Source of the DNA: Hyaloscypha bicolor E
Taxonomy: Eukaryota; Ascomycota; Leotiomycetes; Helotiales; Hyaloscyphaceae
Assembly (NCBI RefSeq): GCF_002865645.1
Contig: NW_020194631.1
Coordinates: 372,001 to 436,000 of the forward strand
DNA length: 64,000 bases
Reading direction: 5' to 3'
How positions within the stretch are numbered: position 1 is the stretch's first letter; each line of letters opens with the position of its first letter. Below are positions 36,001 to 47,457 of the stretch, one piece after another. Under the pieces are notes generated by a model that saw only the letters and a list, made by a program, of their open reading frames with translations, was not told the origin of the DNA and searched no databases. Made by a program: the position numbers and the translations under genes.

Positions 36001-36020
36001 GGGCTTTCCATCTGTCATAG
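30056..36020 (+). CDS. ufd4: HECT-type E3 ubiquitin ligase, Ufd4/TRIP12 family
   Basis: Seven exons (30056-30366, 30416-30501, 30559-31193, 31244-34539, 34691-35568, 35625-35774, 35824-36020) give about 1850 aa. The N-terminus is a basic, disordered, nuclear-localisation-like region (SRKRKAPARE, YRRPKRQK), then acidic sequence. Armadillo-like helices follow from about residue 220 (LASL-type repeats such as TAANCCRNIP, ANLMEALPASTANV). The middle has highly acidic tracts (EAGDDEDDSSDDENDEDNEN) and an Ala/Thr/Ser linker. The C-terminal HECT domain spans exons 5-7 (VLPTLEFY-type GTGLGPTLEFYSTVSKEF, FKMLGKFVARSMID, GFKALTPMFTVVCK). The catalytic cysteine is in SVMTCVNYLKLPDY (codon 35916-35918, about residue 1817), 33 residues from the end. 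The terminus GAFHLS is the family ending. In yeast Ufd4 acts in ubiquitin-fusion and N-degron degradation. Confidence 0.95.
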
Positions 36021-36364
36021 GATGTCAATATCGATTGGTCAGACAAGTTTGGCAAGCATGGAGCGAATTGAGGGCTTAGTCCCAGCATTATTTCATGAAA
36101 GATGAACGGTGCTTTCCTTGCATTTTATGTATTCACGAGTTCCCCATAGTGTCTCCGTCCGCATCAAGTCAGATTGCATGGAAGGTCGTTAGGCGCATCA
36201 CAGCGGGGGAATGCACATGGGAGCACGGAATTAACTTGTTGCACATTAGATAGATCAATTGATTTTCTCTCCACCTATCTTAAAAACAAATGCAGACCAG
36301 GGTTTTTTTGAGTTGCCTGCTTCCATTTGATAGGTCAGATAATATAGCACTGCAATTCTCATTA
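36021..36364. other. 3' flank of ufd4 up to the transposon
   Basis: AT-rich sequence without a supported feature. The transposon target-site TA is at 36363-36364. Confidence 0.6.
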
Positions 36365-36429
36365 ATAGTCGGACTTGACGTCGCGCTAAAGGGGCCCTTC
36401 CCTTTAGTCGGGGAAAGCGAAGTGTCCCG
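36365..36429 (+). repeat. Left terminal inverted repeat (65 bp)
   Basis: Begins ATAGTCGGACTTGACGTCGC and matches the reverse complement of 38895-38959 along its full length. It is followed immediately by a second copy of its inner 18 bp. Confidence 0.93.
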
Positions 36430-36447
36430 GGAAAGCGAAGTGTCCCG
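36412..36447 (+). repeat. 18-bp tandem duplication at the inner edge of the left TIR
   Basis: GGAAAGCGAAGTGTCCCG occurs twice head to tail (36412-36429 and 36430-36447). The right end has a single copy, so the duplication arose after, or independently of, the inverted-repeat pair. Confidence 0.9.
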
Positions 36448-36545
36448 CACCACACCAAAATTTCTATGCAATCGCAGACACTTGAATTGCACTACACAAC
36501 CAAATAACCCTTAAATTAATGCGCAATTGAGGATATAATCTCTCA

Positions 36546-38786
36546 TTACTCTAATGCTATAAAATCTGCATTTTGAGCTATTGAATCAGTCGATATTACT
36601 GATCTAGGTGGTGAAGAATACAGAATTACCTCCTCCCCACTAACCCCACCATTTATACCCTCTCGTGCCTCCTTTACCTCCTTATCTGATCCCCTAGACT
36701 CCTCTGATATTGCCCGTATATATAATTGACTAAGAGGGTTCCCCTTTACCCGGTGAGCTTGTTCAGATGCGAGTATTGCAGGATTAATAGGGATATTAGT
36801 AAAGATTGCGGGATCTTCGGCCTGTATACGATCGAATTCAGCTTGCTCCTTAGCTACCTTATCGTAAAGTGATTGGTGCTTAATTCGAATGGCTTCAAGC
36901 TCGCTTTCCGTAGGTTCGTTTTGGGGATCGCGAATTGGTATTAGGAGCTCGGGAGGGATAATTATATCGGTTCTAAGGACTTGCTTCTTTGCTTGTGCCT
37001 CCAGATCTCTCACTCTCTTCTTCCTCTCTCTCTCTGCCGCTCGTGCGGCGATTCCTACTCTTTTGAGAGCTTCCTTTTTAGCTGATTTAGCCTTTGCGAG
37101 CTGTTTTTTAGCCTTCTTTAGCTCCTCCTCTGCTGCGTTCCTTACTTTAATCTTCTTCTTTTCCAGAGCATCAGATGCATTTAACTACCCCCCTCTTTGG
37201 AAACTAAGCCGTGTATTTAGCTTAGCCTTATAACGTTTAACCTGTGCCTTACGAGCATTCTGGGTATCCAGCTCTTGTAAACTTCCAAGTATTAGGTGGT
37301 TCTTGGTAGCCTTGATTGTGACTGAATACTCTTTGCGAGGGGAGGAGCTTAAAGTATCCAGAATCTTGTCGTTGAGATTATTGAGCCGTAGAACGCATTC
37401 GTTATATGAAGAAGGAGGTTTTGGAAGGGTAGGTAATTGGTATTCGTAAACAGGAGCAGGAGCAGGAGCAGGCGTGGTAAATCGTGCGTTTTCTGCGTTT
37501 TCTGCATCCGATTCAGTTTCCGATTCAGATCTAAACTCCAGAAATTGAAGGCCAGTGTCTTTCCTTCCCTTTTTGCCATATTCCTTGAGCTTTCTCCGTA
37601 CTGCTTTGAAACTGACAGGCCAAATTCCAGCGTTCTGAAAAGCGTATTTGATTGTACGGATAGTAAATGTCTTCTCCCGTATTCCAGGAAGATCGCGAAA
37701 GAAGTACTAGACGTTGTATTCCGGCTCGTACGAGCGAATTGCATTTATAATATTGACCTGTTGGTAGTATTTCCATTCCCTAAAAATACCAATATTGCAT
37801 GGTTGAAGTAGGTGGGTTTGATGAGAGGGGAATTAGACGATTCGTATCTTATTAAACGTAGCTTTTAGGATAAAATCGTCCGCTTGGTAGTAAGTTGCTT
37901 TGTTAATTAAGAGAATATGCCATTTCTTGTTAGGACCGCAGTTATTATGCTTGATAAAATGGTCTAACCAAACCATATAAATGCCCTCGTTCGTATATCC
38001 TGTAGGAGAGACTATAATAACCTCATGACCGGTTATATTTTTATAGAACCAAGAAACCATAATTATAATTCCAGGGATAATTACTACCGGAGGAATTGCC
38101 TTGCCATCTGCAGATATGTACTTAATTATCGTAAGAGACATGCGATTTTCTGGTATTCCTGTATATATCTTCTTGATTCCAATTGGAACTACTACTTCCT
38201 CTCCTGAAGGCATACAAATTCGTACGCCTTTCTCGTCTATATTATGTATCCGATCCCCATGGCATATACCAGTTTCCTCTAATGCCGGACGATATTCAGT
38301 CTCAAACCAATTGCGGAGGCTCTGTTCGGTATGGAGATTGATACGGTGGCTCGCAATGGGCTTCGTCTTAATCGTATGGAGTTCTGGAGTGCTCTTTAGC
38401 TATTGAGAGAACTATTTCCAAGATGGAGCTGTTTTATTGTCCTCCGTTCGCATCCATATTGCGCAGTTATATATTATTTGCTTTGTAGCTTCTTTCCCGC
38501 CATTAATCGCGTATGATACTGCGTACTGAATTAATGCCGCATATTGATCAGGACGGAGGATCTTGTTCTGCCCCCCTTTTTGCACTCTCACTGTCCCCAT
38601 CTTCTTCCTCTTTCTCTGCCACGCTTTCCTTACTGTATCTTCATTTCGTACGCAATACGCGCGTACCGCAGTCGCAGGAGTCTCTTCTGGGTTGGCCTTG
38701 AGGAACTGAATAGCCTCACGGAGCTTATCCTTCTCTGGCATATTACGGAGAAGCGTGTTTTTGGGGAGGTTGCTTAGGCGAGCCAT
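36546..38786 (-). pseudogene. Transposase relic of the Fot1/pogo-type element
   Basis: Starts at ATG 38786 (MARLSNLPKNTLLRNM) with a Psq/CENP-B-like HTH (DKLREAIQFLKANPEETPAT, RNEDTVRKAWQRKRKK). The frame is then cut by two close TAG codons after TAPSWK (38412-38414 and about 12 bp on), where Trp codons are expected. The DDE region reads on: HNIDEKGVRICMPSGEE keeps the first Asp, LLINKATYYQADDFI has lost the usual aspartate of the D-G/D-H position, and QPCNIGIFREWKYYQ has Asn where Asp is usual. Further stops fall at 37833-37835, 37707-37709 and near 37186. The tail is a Lys/Ala/Glu-rich coiled coil (AAEEELKKAKKQLAKAKSA) and an acidic C-terminus. The pattern of TGG to TAG and Asp to Asn changes fits repeat-induced point mutation. 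Confidence 0.87.
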
Positions 38787-38894
38787 TGCTGTTGAATTTG
38801 ACTGATTTTCAGGGAAATTTGGGCTGGTGGTGATCAAATTGATTGATTTTTACTATGGGTGTTCCATATAAATTGGAAATTTTTGCGATCGGTG

Positions 38895-38959
38895 CGGGAC
38901 ACTTCGCTTTCCCCGACTAAAGGGAAGGGCCCCTTTAGCGCGACGTCAAGTCCGACTAT
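38895..38959 (-). repeat. Right terminal inverted repeat (65 bp)
   Basis: Reverse complement of the left repeat, ending ...CAAGTCCGACTAT and followed by the TA target duplication at 38960-38961. Confidence 0.93.
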
Positions 38960-39449
38960 TACAGTAGTGAAAAATCATCTCGCTCGTAATGGCAGAAACA
39001 GTGCCACTGGGTTTTCAATGTCCCAAGTCAAAGTTGGATGTTAACTCGAACTTAAAACGGGTAGGAACTAATAGTCTAGTTAGTACTTCCGAGAATTTTA
39101 ATGGGAGTAGACTTTGAATGCACAATATCGCACATGTGCATTTAGAGATGGAGTATTTTGAGTGTCCAGCTTGACTTGGGACTGAAAATGGGTCCACTTT
39201 TCTGCCCACTGCGAGTTTCGCTCAGAACAGCCTAGCGTATTGTGAGCGCCAGGACCTTTCAAGACTTTATGAACTCTCAGAATCTGAACTGCAACAAAAA
39301 CCAACAAAGCACAATGTCCACACAAATTGAACCAAAGACCCATTACGGATTCCCACAAACCCTCTCCTTTCGGCGGCTCCATAAGGACGATCCTTAGAAA
39401 GAGCTATCCACCGAAGAAGTTCCCATTGGCGCGTCTGTAGCCTCCTAGT
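38960..39449. other. Intergenic between transposon and Smr gene
   Basis: 5' flank of the CUE/Smr gene. No supported feature beyond the target-site TA. Confidence 0.55.
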
Positions 39450-41115
39450 ATGGCTGCCCTCGAAGAGCTTCAAGCAGGTCTACTTGTGCGTCTCCCCCAA
39501 TTTTAATGTTGAATGTTGGTAATGGTATAAATTAACCTTAACATAGAAGGAGTACTCACAGAATCTTGATTCATCCACTGTGCTCGCAATTCTCTCAGAC
39601 TACAACCTCTCCAATTCAACCGAATTAGAAGCCGCAACGCAGCTATTGAGTGCTCTTAGTTCTGAAGTTGCAACCGAAGAGACGACTGGCTTTGATCCCA
39701 GTGGTGCTAGTGGGTTGGGCTTGTTTACGAATGACGTTGAAAGTGGTAGAGATGGGGAAAGTGCTAGTGGGAGGAGCCAACAAGGATGGAAGAGCCAGAC
39801 AGATGACACATCCCTAAGCCAAGAACTATCAGTGTTGGGTTTGGAAGGCCTCGAGTTTTCGGATAACGGCGGAGTAAAAAGCAGGGAAGAAAGCCCAGAG
39901 AAACCCTACCCCAGCAGTATCGATAGCTTGGATGCGGAGGGCCAAGAAGCGGCCTTGATAGCCATATTTCCTGCATTAAAAGCTTTCGATGTCCAATGGA
40001 CTCTGAAAAAGTGCAAGGGGGATACAGGACAGGCTATTGATGAGCTCATGACACAGTCGTTCCTCGAAGAGAGCGGAAGCCGACATCGAGGAATTGAGGC
40101 ATTCTCCGAGAGCGAACTTCCCTCCCGACGACGAAAGGGTAAAGGGAATAAGAGATGGGGCCGAAAGACGGATAACAATCCCGCAGATCCGGCTTCGCTT
40201 GTACAAAGCAAATGGGACACTGGAAGGCAAGACGTCGAGTTTATTGCTACCAATACCGGAATGCCGATGCAACAAGCCGCTTCCATCTATCACAAGAATG
40301 GAGCCTCAGTTCGCACAACGATAGCGGCAATCATCGGCGCCCACGCTTCTATGGAAATGGAATCAGACGACCCAAAAATCCAGATCAATGCCTCGGAACT
40401 CAGACAAGACTTTCCATCCGTCTCGACTTCTGATCTGGAGATTCTCGTGCAGATCACACACCCCTCGATAAACAATGCACGCGAGCTTGCTAAAGCTCTT
40501 AGCTCTCGCCCCGTTGCCAACAAGCCACCAATCCAATTTGAGTTCCGGCACGCACCAGTCGAACTTGGTTCAGAGCCTTCAAATTCTAAAATTAAGGTTT
40601 CCAATGGAATACATAATGAGGGAGCAGTGCCTCCTGCAGCACTTGCATCGACCTATATCCAAGCCCGAGATACGGCTTTTATCAAAGCTCATGCAGCGTT
40701 CCGGAAAGGAAAATCGGATCCATTGATGGGCGGTGCTGCAGCTTATTACTCTCAGGTAGGACGGGAGAACGACGCTAAAGCCAAGAGTGCGGAGAGTGCT
40801 GCGGCAGATGCCCTAATCTCGACGCAAACTTCTCGAACCGAGCTCGATTTGCATGGCCTTAATGTTAAGGACGCGGTGAGAATCAGCAGGGAGAAGGTCA
40901 CCGCTTGGTGGCACGAAGGTGGTGAACAGAGATTAGGTACGAGGGGCATCGGCCCCGAGTATGCGATAATTACAGGCAAGGGAAATCATAGCGAGGGAAG
41001 AGGGAGACTAGGCCCTGCTGTGGGGAAGATGCTTATTAGAGAGGGGTGGAAGGTTGAGGTTAGGGGCGGAAATGGCGGGCGGCTAGTAGTGACAGGTGTT
41101 GCTAAGAAAAGATGA
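39450..41115 (+). CDS. CUE- and Smr-domain protein with DUF1771
   Basis: Two exons (39450-39485, 39547-41115) give 534 aa. The 36-nt first exon reads MAALEELQAGLL and splices in phase to KEYSQNLDSSTVLAILSDYN. A CUE-type ubiquitin-binding helix bundle is suggested at about residues 140-180 (EAALIAIFPALKAFDVQWTL). DUF1771 lies around 375-430 (YIQARDTAFIKAHAAFRKGK ... AAAYYSQVGRENDAKAKSAE). The C-terminal Smr domain (about 443-534) shows the motifs ELDLHGLNVKDAV and YAIITGKGNHSEGRGRLGPA, followed by GWKVEVRGGNGGRLVV. Smr domains of this type are RNA endonucleases; yeast Cue2, with a related architecture, cleaves mRNA at collided ribosomes in no-go decay. A role there is inferred, and is of interest beside Not4 in the same window. 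Confidence 0.88.
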
Positions 41116-41533
41116 TTCGAGCTTACTGATTTCAGGATGTGGCATTTCTTGGCGTTGCATTTCGGGTGTTTTTGCGGTGCACATGATGGGTAGGAGTATG
41201 TGGAGTTGTGTAAGTGGCGGGGATTTCATGATTTGTTTGGATAGAGAAAGCTCCATAAGAGAGATATAGAGACCTTGTGAATAGAACTTGATGTTACAGG
41301 AATACACGCGGTTTAATGGCCACGAACACCGAGAGTATGACGCAAAGCTACTAAAAAAATGATATCTTGACAGTCAATGCCAGCAAACTGGCAGAAACCA
41401 ATTTCTTCGGAATCTGACAGACGAATTAGAGAACAAGTGCCACCTTTGGATGAGTTGTGCCGTTAAAGAATGTGCCTTTCTATCCAATATGGGCGTTTTC
41501 AATTTTTTCCATTGGTGTCTAAATCTATTGGTT
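41116..41533. other. Convergent 3' region
   Basis: Shared 3' flank of the Smr gene and the BCKDH E1-alpha gene. Nothing further seen. Confidence 0.6.
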
Positions 41534-42987
41534 TCAGGGTGAGAGAGTATCCTTCCCTCCCTCAAACTCACTACAATCATACTCTTCCGGATACCGCTCG
41601 ATAATGCCCCTCAACTGCTCCATCTGTGCCTTCGTTTCGGGAGTCATTTCCTCGTAAACATCCTCAAATATAGACCTCAGTGGCGGTTTTTTCTCCTTCT
41701 CAGCCTGTGCAAACGCCTTGAGGCACTCTTTTCTAAGTCTCCCTCTCGCCTCAGCCTCTTTCTCTTCGCTCCAGAGACTTTTCTTCTCCAAGTATTTCCG
41801 TAATCTGGTAATTGGGTTGTCTCGTCGTTTCCAGTCTTCAACCTCGACTTTCGCACGGTAGGCAAACGAGTCATCGCTCGTGCTGTGATGAGAAATCCGG
41901 TAGGACATTGCCTCAATCAAGACTGGTCGACCGCCATCTTGCAAGGCCATTTCGCGAGCCTTCTTGGTCACTTTCCGCACGGCAAGGATGTCGTTCCCAT
42001 CTACACGAATAGTATCAATTCCATAGCCTGTTCCTCGACTCGCAATACCGTCACCACGGTATTGCTCTAACGTCGGCGTACTGATTGCGTACCCGTTGTT
42101 CCGGCAAATAAATACAACTGGACATGACCGTGTGGCTGCAATGTTGAGAGCCGCATGGAAGTCTCCTTCACTAGCTGCACCTTCGCCGAAGTAGCAGGCC
42201 ACTATCCGTGAAGGAGTGTTGGGATCTGTGAGCCGTTGCATTTTGAGGGCATATGCTGCACCAGCTGCTTGTGGTATCTGAGTCGCCAGAGGAGAGGAAA
42301 TGGTATGCTGGATATTGTTATTAATGCAAGGGACAAAGCAATTGGGAGACTCACAATGTTCAGAGTAGCACTTCCGTAATGTACGGGCATATTCCTCCCT
42401 TTCCCAGCATCCTTCTTGTTCGCAAATAGCTGGCTCATGAAATTATCAAATGTGTATCCCCTCTGTATAAACACACCAGCCTCCCTGTATTGGCAAAATA
42501 TTACATCCTCTTTTTCCAAAGCAGATGCTGAGCCCACGCATGTCCCTTCTTCGCCTTGACTGGTCATGTAGAAACTTAGTCTCCCTTGTCGCTGTGCATC
42601 GAACATGATCAGGTCCATTATTGAGATGGAAAGCATGTTTTCGTACATTGACAGAGCAAGAGTATCGGAAGGTGGTGTGAAAGAAGAATCGATTATGTCG
42701 CCATCAGGGCTCAATGCACGATATGTGGGAATTGCTGGGTATGTTGCTGGACGCTCGAAGTGCAGAGCATTGGTGAACTTGCTGTCGACTGCTCCGGGGA
42801 AACGTACACTGTTCAGTTATTAGAATACGTTAAAGGATTGGAGCACATGGCCTCACCCTGCTGATCCGGGCTTCCGGGACAATGAAGAAGACCATCTTTG
42901 GGGTAGGGGAGCTCTGTAAGCTGGGTGTCCAGGGAGGAATGTTGAATGGCGAGGGCTGCGAGCCAGGCTGGCAAGCGGGACCCTCAT
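41534..42987 (-). CDS. Branched-chain 2-oxoacid dehydrogenase E1 alpha subunit
   Basis: Exons 42987-42857, 42808-42355 and 42307-41534 give 452 aa. The N-terminus (MRVPLASLARSPRHSTFLPG ... PLPQRWSSSLSRKPG) is a mitochondrial presequence. The thiamine-diphosphate fold is clear: QYREAGVFIQRGYTFDNFMS, GKGRNMPVHYGSATLN, the ThDP/Mg motif GEGAASEGDFHAALN ... FICRNNGYAIST, and the regulatory loop YRISHHSTSDDSFAYR that is phosphorylated in the mammalian enzyme. With E1 beta, E2 and E3 it decarboxylates the 2-oxoacids of Leu, Ile and Val in the matrix. Both splices restore conserved text (AGVRFPGAVDSKF; ATLNIHTISSPLATQ). It is divergent from coq5, with 603 bp between starts. Confidence 0.95.
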
Positions 42988-43590
42988 AATCCCTTTGATT
43001 GAACTCATTCTTGAGTTTTGTTCATGCCCGACTGCACGTCGGCCATCAATTGCATTCAGGACATTGTGAACGAGTTTCTGGAGGAGTTGTTGACAATGGA
43101 GGACGTTGAACTGGGCCGCTGGTAGCCGCTTTCTGGGGTCGCCTCGGCTTGCTCCAGATTCCCGTTAACATCGTTTGCGCTCAAGTGACTTGGCACACAA
43201 CCACTCATAAAAGGGTTGAACTCTGCCGCAGCTTTATCTTTGCCAAACGGGTCATTCCAATTGAATTCTTCCAGCCGATGCAGGGCCCATAGCATTTGTG
43301 AGCTTACCAGCCTTCACCCCAAATCTTGACAAACTCCCCTCTTCCCAATTCGTATTCGATTCGTCCGAACTTTGAACTAACTATCTCTCTGCAAAGTAAG
43401 CAGTAGAATTGAACGAAAACTTCCAGAGAGATGCGGGGCCCAAACCCAAGTTCAATTACCGGTACTCTCATTTAGCACGTGATTATTTTCAACCTCAGGC
43501 CACGCGGTTGAAGAAGGCTCGTCAAGTTTATTTCCGTCAGCCGTTCGAGCTTGAGACCCCGTAGATTCCTCATTCCTTTTCGGATTCTCA
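42988..43590. promoter_or_regulatory. Divergent promoter region, BCKDH E1-alpha and coq5
   Basis: 603 bp between two divergent mitochondrial genes. No clear TATA box. It also contains a small minus-strand ORF (43056-43295). Confidence 0.45.
43056..43295 (-). CDS. Possible small protein or upstream ORF
   Basis: A 79-codon ATG-initiated frame (MLWALHRLEEFNWNDPFGKD ... NSFTMS) ending 69 bp before the BCKDH E1-alpha start codon on the same strand. The first 45 residues are charged and aromatic and look protein-like, and the second half is Ser/Asn-rich. A donor-like G|GTAAGC lies just upstream, so it might be an internal piece of another transcript. It could be an upstream ORF in the leader, an independent microprotein, or chance. 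Confidence 0.3.
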   Translation of the reverse strand: MLWALHRLEEFNWNDPFGKDKAAAEFNPFMSGCVPSHLSANDVNGNLEQAEATPESGYQRPSSTSSIVNNSSRNSFTMS

Positions 43591-44630
<1,040 letters not shown>

Positions 44631-45067
44631 ATCGGACTGTGATTATAAATGTGTAATATAAATATAGTGTATCATAGATCATAGCATGCGGAAAGAATGT
44701 CATGACTCACGGCTTCAGAAGAACGGATTAAATTACAAAGGGATTTGTAGTATTTTTCTATGCTGCCAACACCATCGCCAGCCAGCGTTTTGTCTTCTGG
44801 CGGAACTAGAATACACGCAACGCTATTGGGAATGATGCAATAAAGGGGGATCAAAGTACACAGAGAAGAAAGAGCTATCATCGCTCACATGTAGTGAAGC
44901 ATAGCTGATTTAACTCCGCCTCCATCCCAGATCGCAGATACCAGGTAACAAGCCGAGAAAAGGAATGGCCTTCGATATCTCCAGTTCACAAAAACGTGAC
45001 CATTAAGAAGATGTACTAGAAGGCGACTTTTGGCGGAACGCAAGGGAATAGACTTGACAAGGGAACT
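44631..45067. other. Convergent 3' region
   Basis: 3' flanks of coq5 and the DUF2433 gene. Nothing else supported. Confidence 0.6.
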
Positions 45068-47457
45068 TTAAGAGTCGGTTGTTGCAGGAGTTGCGTTCGA
45101 TGGTGCCGGTGATGAATCGTTCTTGAAGCCTCGGCCGCGTCCTCGTCCACGCTCTCCACCCCGTCCTCTTGGTGCACCGCCACGACCTCCTCGGCCTCCG
45201 CGACCACCTTCACTATCACTAGCTCCCCCGCTTCGATATCCGCCTTGAGGAGTACTGGAGTTGTTGCCGCCTCTGCTGCTGCCCCAGTTTCCGGCTCCGC
45301 CACGGCTGCCACCAAACGATTTGTTCTCTCTTGGCTGGAAGATCTTTACAAGTGGTCGGCTGCGGTCCTCTCCAGTTCTCGATTTTACATCTTCTGGGAG
45401 GCTCTGGAGAACAGCATCTCGCTCCTCAATTGTCTTGAAGTGTGCTACCTTGTTTGATTGACCCCACTTCTCGATCTTGAGAATCTTCTCCTTGTCTTCG
45501 TCCTTGAACAGCTCCCGAACAGCCTCGTCTGAGGTAACGTTCATGACAAAGAGACCAATAATAGGTTCAACGGGAGTTTTCGAGACAGGTGAAGAAGCCT
45601 CGGCCCCGTTAGTACCATTTGTCGCTGCAGGTATGCCGACTTTCTCGCTCTCCTTCTTCTCTGGTCCAGGAAGGTTCACCACGTTGGTTTGCGGTTGGGG
45701 TGTTGCGGGCTGTTGCGGCGCAGGTGACTCGGGCTTTGCCTCGGAAGATGAGGGTCCTCGTGGAGCTTGTTGCTGGTTCGGACGTTGTTGGCCCTGGCCA
45801 AATAGCTGTTGACCAGATGGTTGGGCGGCGGGTGCGCGTTGGGCAGGACCAGTTGGGGTAGAGGCGACAAGGGTATTGCTTGCGCCAGGGGTTCCTGATC
45901 CAGTTGCAGGAGCTTGGGCAGGTTGATTGATATGGCCCGGATGTTGCTTGGCGCCTCGGTGTGCAAAGTTGAAGCCTTGAGCTCTCATCTCGGTACCAAT
46001 ACGACCATCTTGAACCTCAAGAACCAACCATCCGAATGCAGCATCTGCCAAGTTGAAGTTCCACATATTCTTGAATGCGCTTTCATCAACCTGACCAACT
46101 CCCCCTGCATTAGCTCCGCCCACGGGACCACCGAAAGGATTTCCACCCAGTGCAGTGCTTGGCATCTTATCGACTATGCCCAACGCATTTTGGAGGAGGT
46201 TTTGTTGTGCCTCGTTCTGCGAAATTGCCGGCTGGACCTCTCCCTTGACAGTCTCCCAGACATCGTTAAAGGAGGCCTTCGATGCAGCAAGCTTTCCACG
46301 GTAGTGGTCTAAGGTAGGGTTGACACTGAACTCGTTGTAGGAGCTGCCATATCGGAAATGAAGTCCAGCGGAAATCGAGAAATCAGCTTTCAGCGTAACG
46401 GAAAGCTGGTTCAAGATACCTTCGCGAGCCGGAGAGGCATGGGTGATGAAAATACGTGTCTCCGTAGGGTCGTAGACGCGATTCGCAGTATCCACCAACT
46501 CTCCCATTTGCAATAGGGTGGTCCACATGGTTCCTTGCCCACCAGCAATGGTTGTTCGGCCCTCACCGTTATCGAAGAGCTTGTGCATAACCACAGCACC
46601 ACCCAAACCGAGGAGGCGCAACTTTACACCGCCAATCTCCAGCAACATCGATCGAGCCTCATCAATAATATGTAGCTTTTCCACCTTGTATTCACCAGAT
46701 CGGAACTTTTCCAAAACCCGTACATCTTCACAAGCACCCCAGACAGTATAGACCGGAACGTCAAGCTTCAGGCTGCCGTCAAGAAATTGTGGAAGTTCAG
46801 AGAGAGGAAGATCGCTGGGATTGAATCGCTGCTTTACTGGGCCACCAGGTGCACTGATTGCCTTCTTCGTCGATTCTGAGATGAGGGGAGAATACTGAGC
46901 AACATGTTTTAGGGTCCTGAGAAGGACGGGTTAGCACGTGGCGAAAGGTGAATAAGAAATCTCTGAAATTCTCACTTTTCCGCAATACGATCCAGTGAGG
47001 TCGCATCGTAGAAACCAAAGTCTCCAGTATGGATAATGTGGTCGGCGCGGGCTTGCTTTGCAAGATCGTTGAGGGATCTGAGGTTTCCTTCACACTGTCA
47101 GCTTAAGCTTCACACGAGGCTTACGACCTGTTTTACCTCGGACATCTGCAATACACAGCACTCTAACACCTCCGGTTTGTATGATGCGACCGTTATTGGG
47201 AAGTAATGGAGTAGCTCCGGGTGGCAAGCCAGTGTGTCCTCCAGCGGCTCCATTTGGAAGATAACCAGGGTTTTGGTTGAAGTGACGCGGTTGCTGAAGC
47301 ATCATCATCATTAGCTTGATTGTCATCAATGTAGATAAGTGCAGTGACAGGATAAGATCGGTGACGGCATGCGCGTGGAACTCTGTTTGAGATGGACATT
47401 GATTGTGGGAGGAGAGAAAGCGAGGTGTTGACGAGTTTGGGGAAAACTTACAGCCAT
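45068..47457 (-). CDS. DUF2433-type phosphoesterase-like protein with C-terminal RRM-like and RGG regions
   Basis: Exons 47457-47452 (6 nt: ATG GCT), 47293-47137, 47087-46976 and 46916-45068 give about 707 aa. The N-terminal half has the layout of a calcineurin-like metallophosphoesterase: VLCIADVRGNLRSLNDLA (D-x-R-G-N), HIIHTGDFGFYD (GD), YTVWGACEDVRVLEKF (GNxE/GACED) and IFITHASPAREG (TH-SP). I recall this as the fungal DUF2433 family. The middle is Pro/Gln/Ala-rich. About residues 555-640 (EPIIGLFVMNVTSDEAVREL ... VAHFKTIEERDAVLQSLP) resemble an RRM-like fold. The C-terminus is an RGG/RGRG box (GGRGGRGGRGGAPRGRGGER). An RNA-linked role is inferred, and the catalytic activity is unproven. 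The first intron (158 nt) follows the second codon. Confidence 0.82.

Larger units (their letters stand above)
36365..38959 (-). mobile_element. Fot1/pogo-type (Tc1-mariner superfamily) DNA transposon, inactive
   Basis: A 2595-bp element bounded by 65-bp terminal inverted repeats (36365-36429 and 38895-38959) that are perfect by eye, and flanked by a TA duplication (36363-36364, 38960-38961), the signature of the superfamily. It contains a minus-strand transposase of the DDE_1/pogo class with an N-terminal CENP-B-like HTH, disabled by several stops. Inside each repeat a short self-complementary stretch (CTAAAGGG...CCCTTTAG, about 36386-36406) could form a hairpin. The element lies between ufd4 and the Smr gene without interrupting either. 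Confidence 0.92.
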
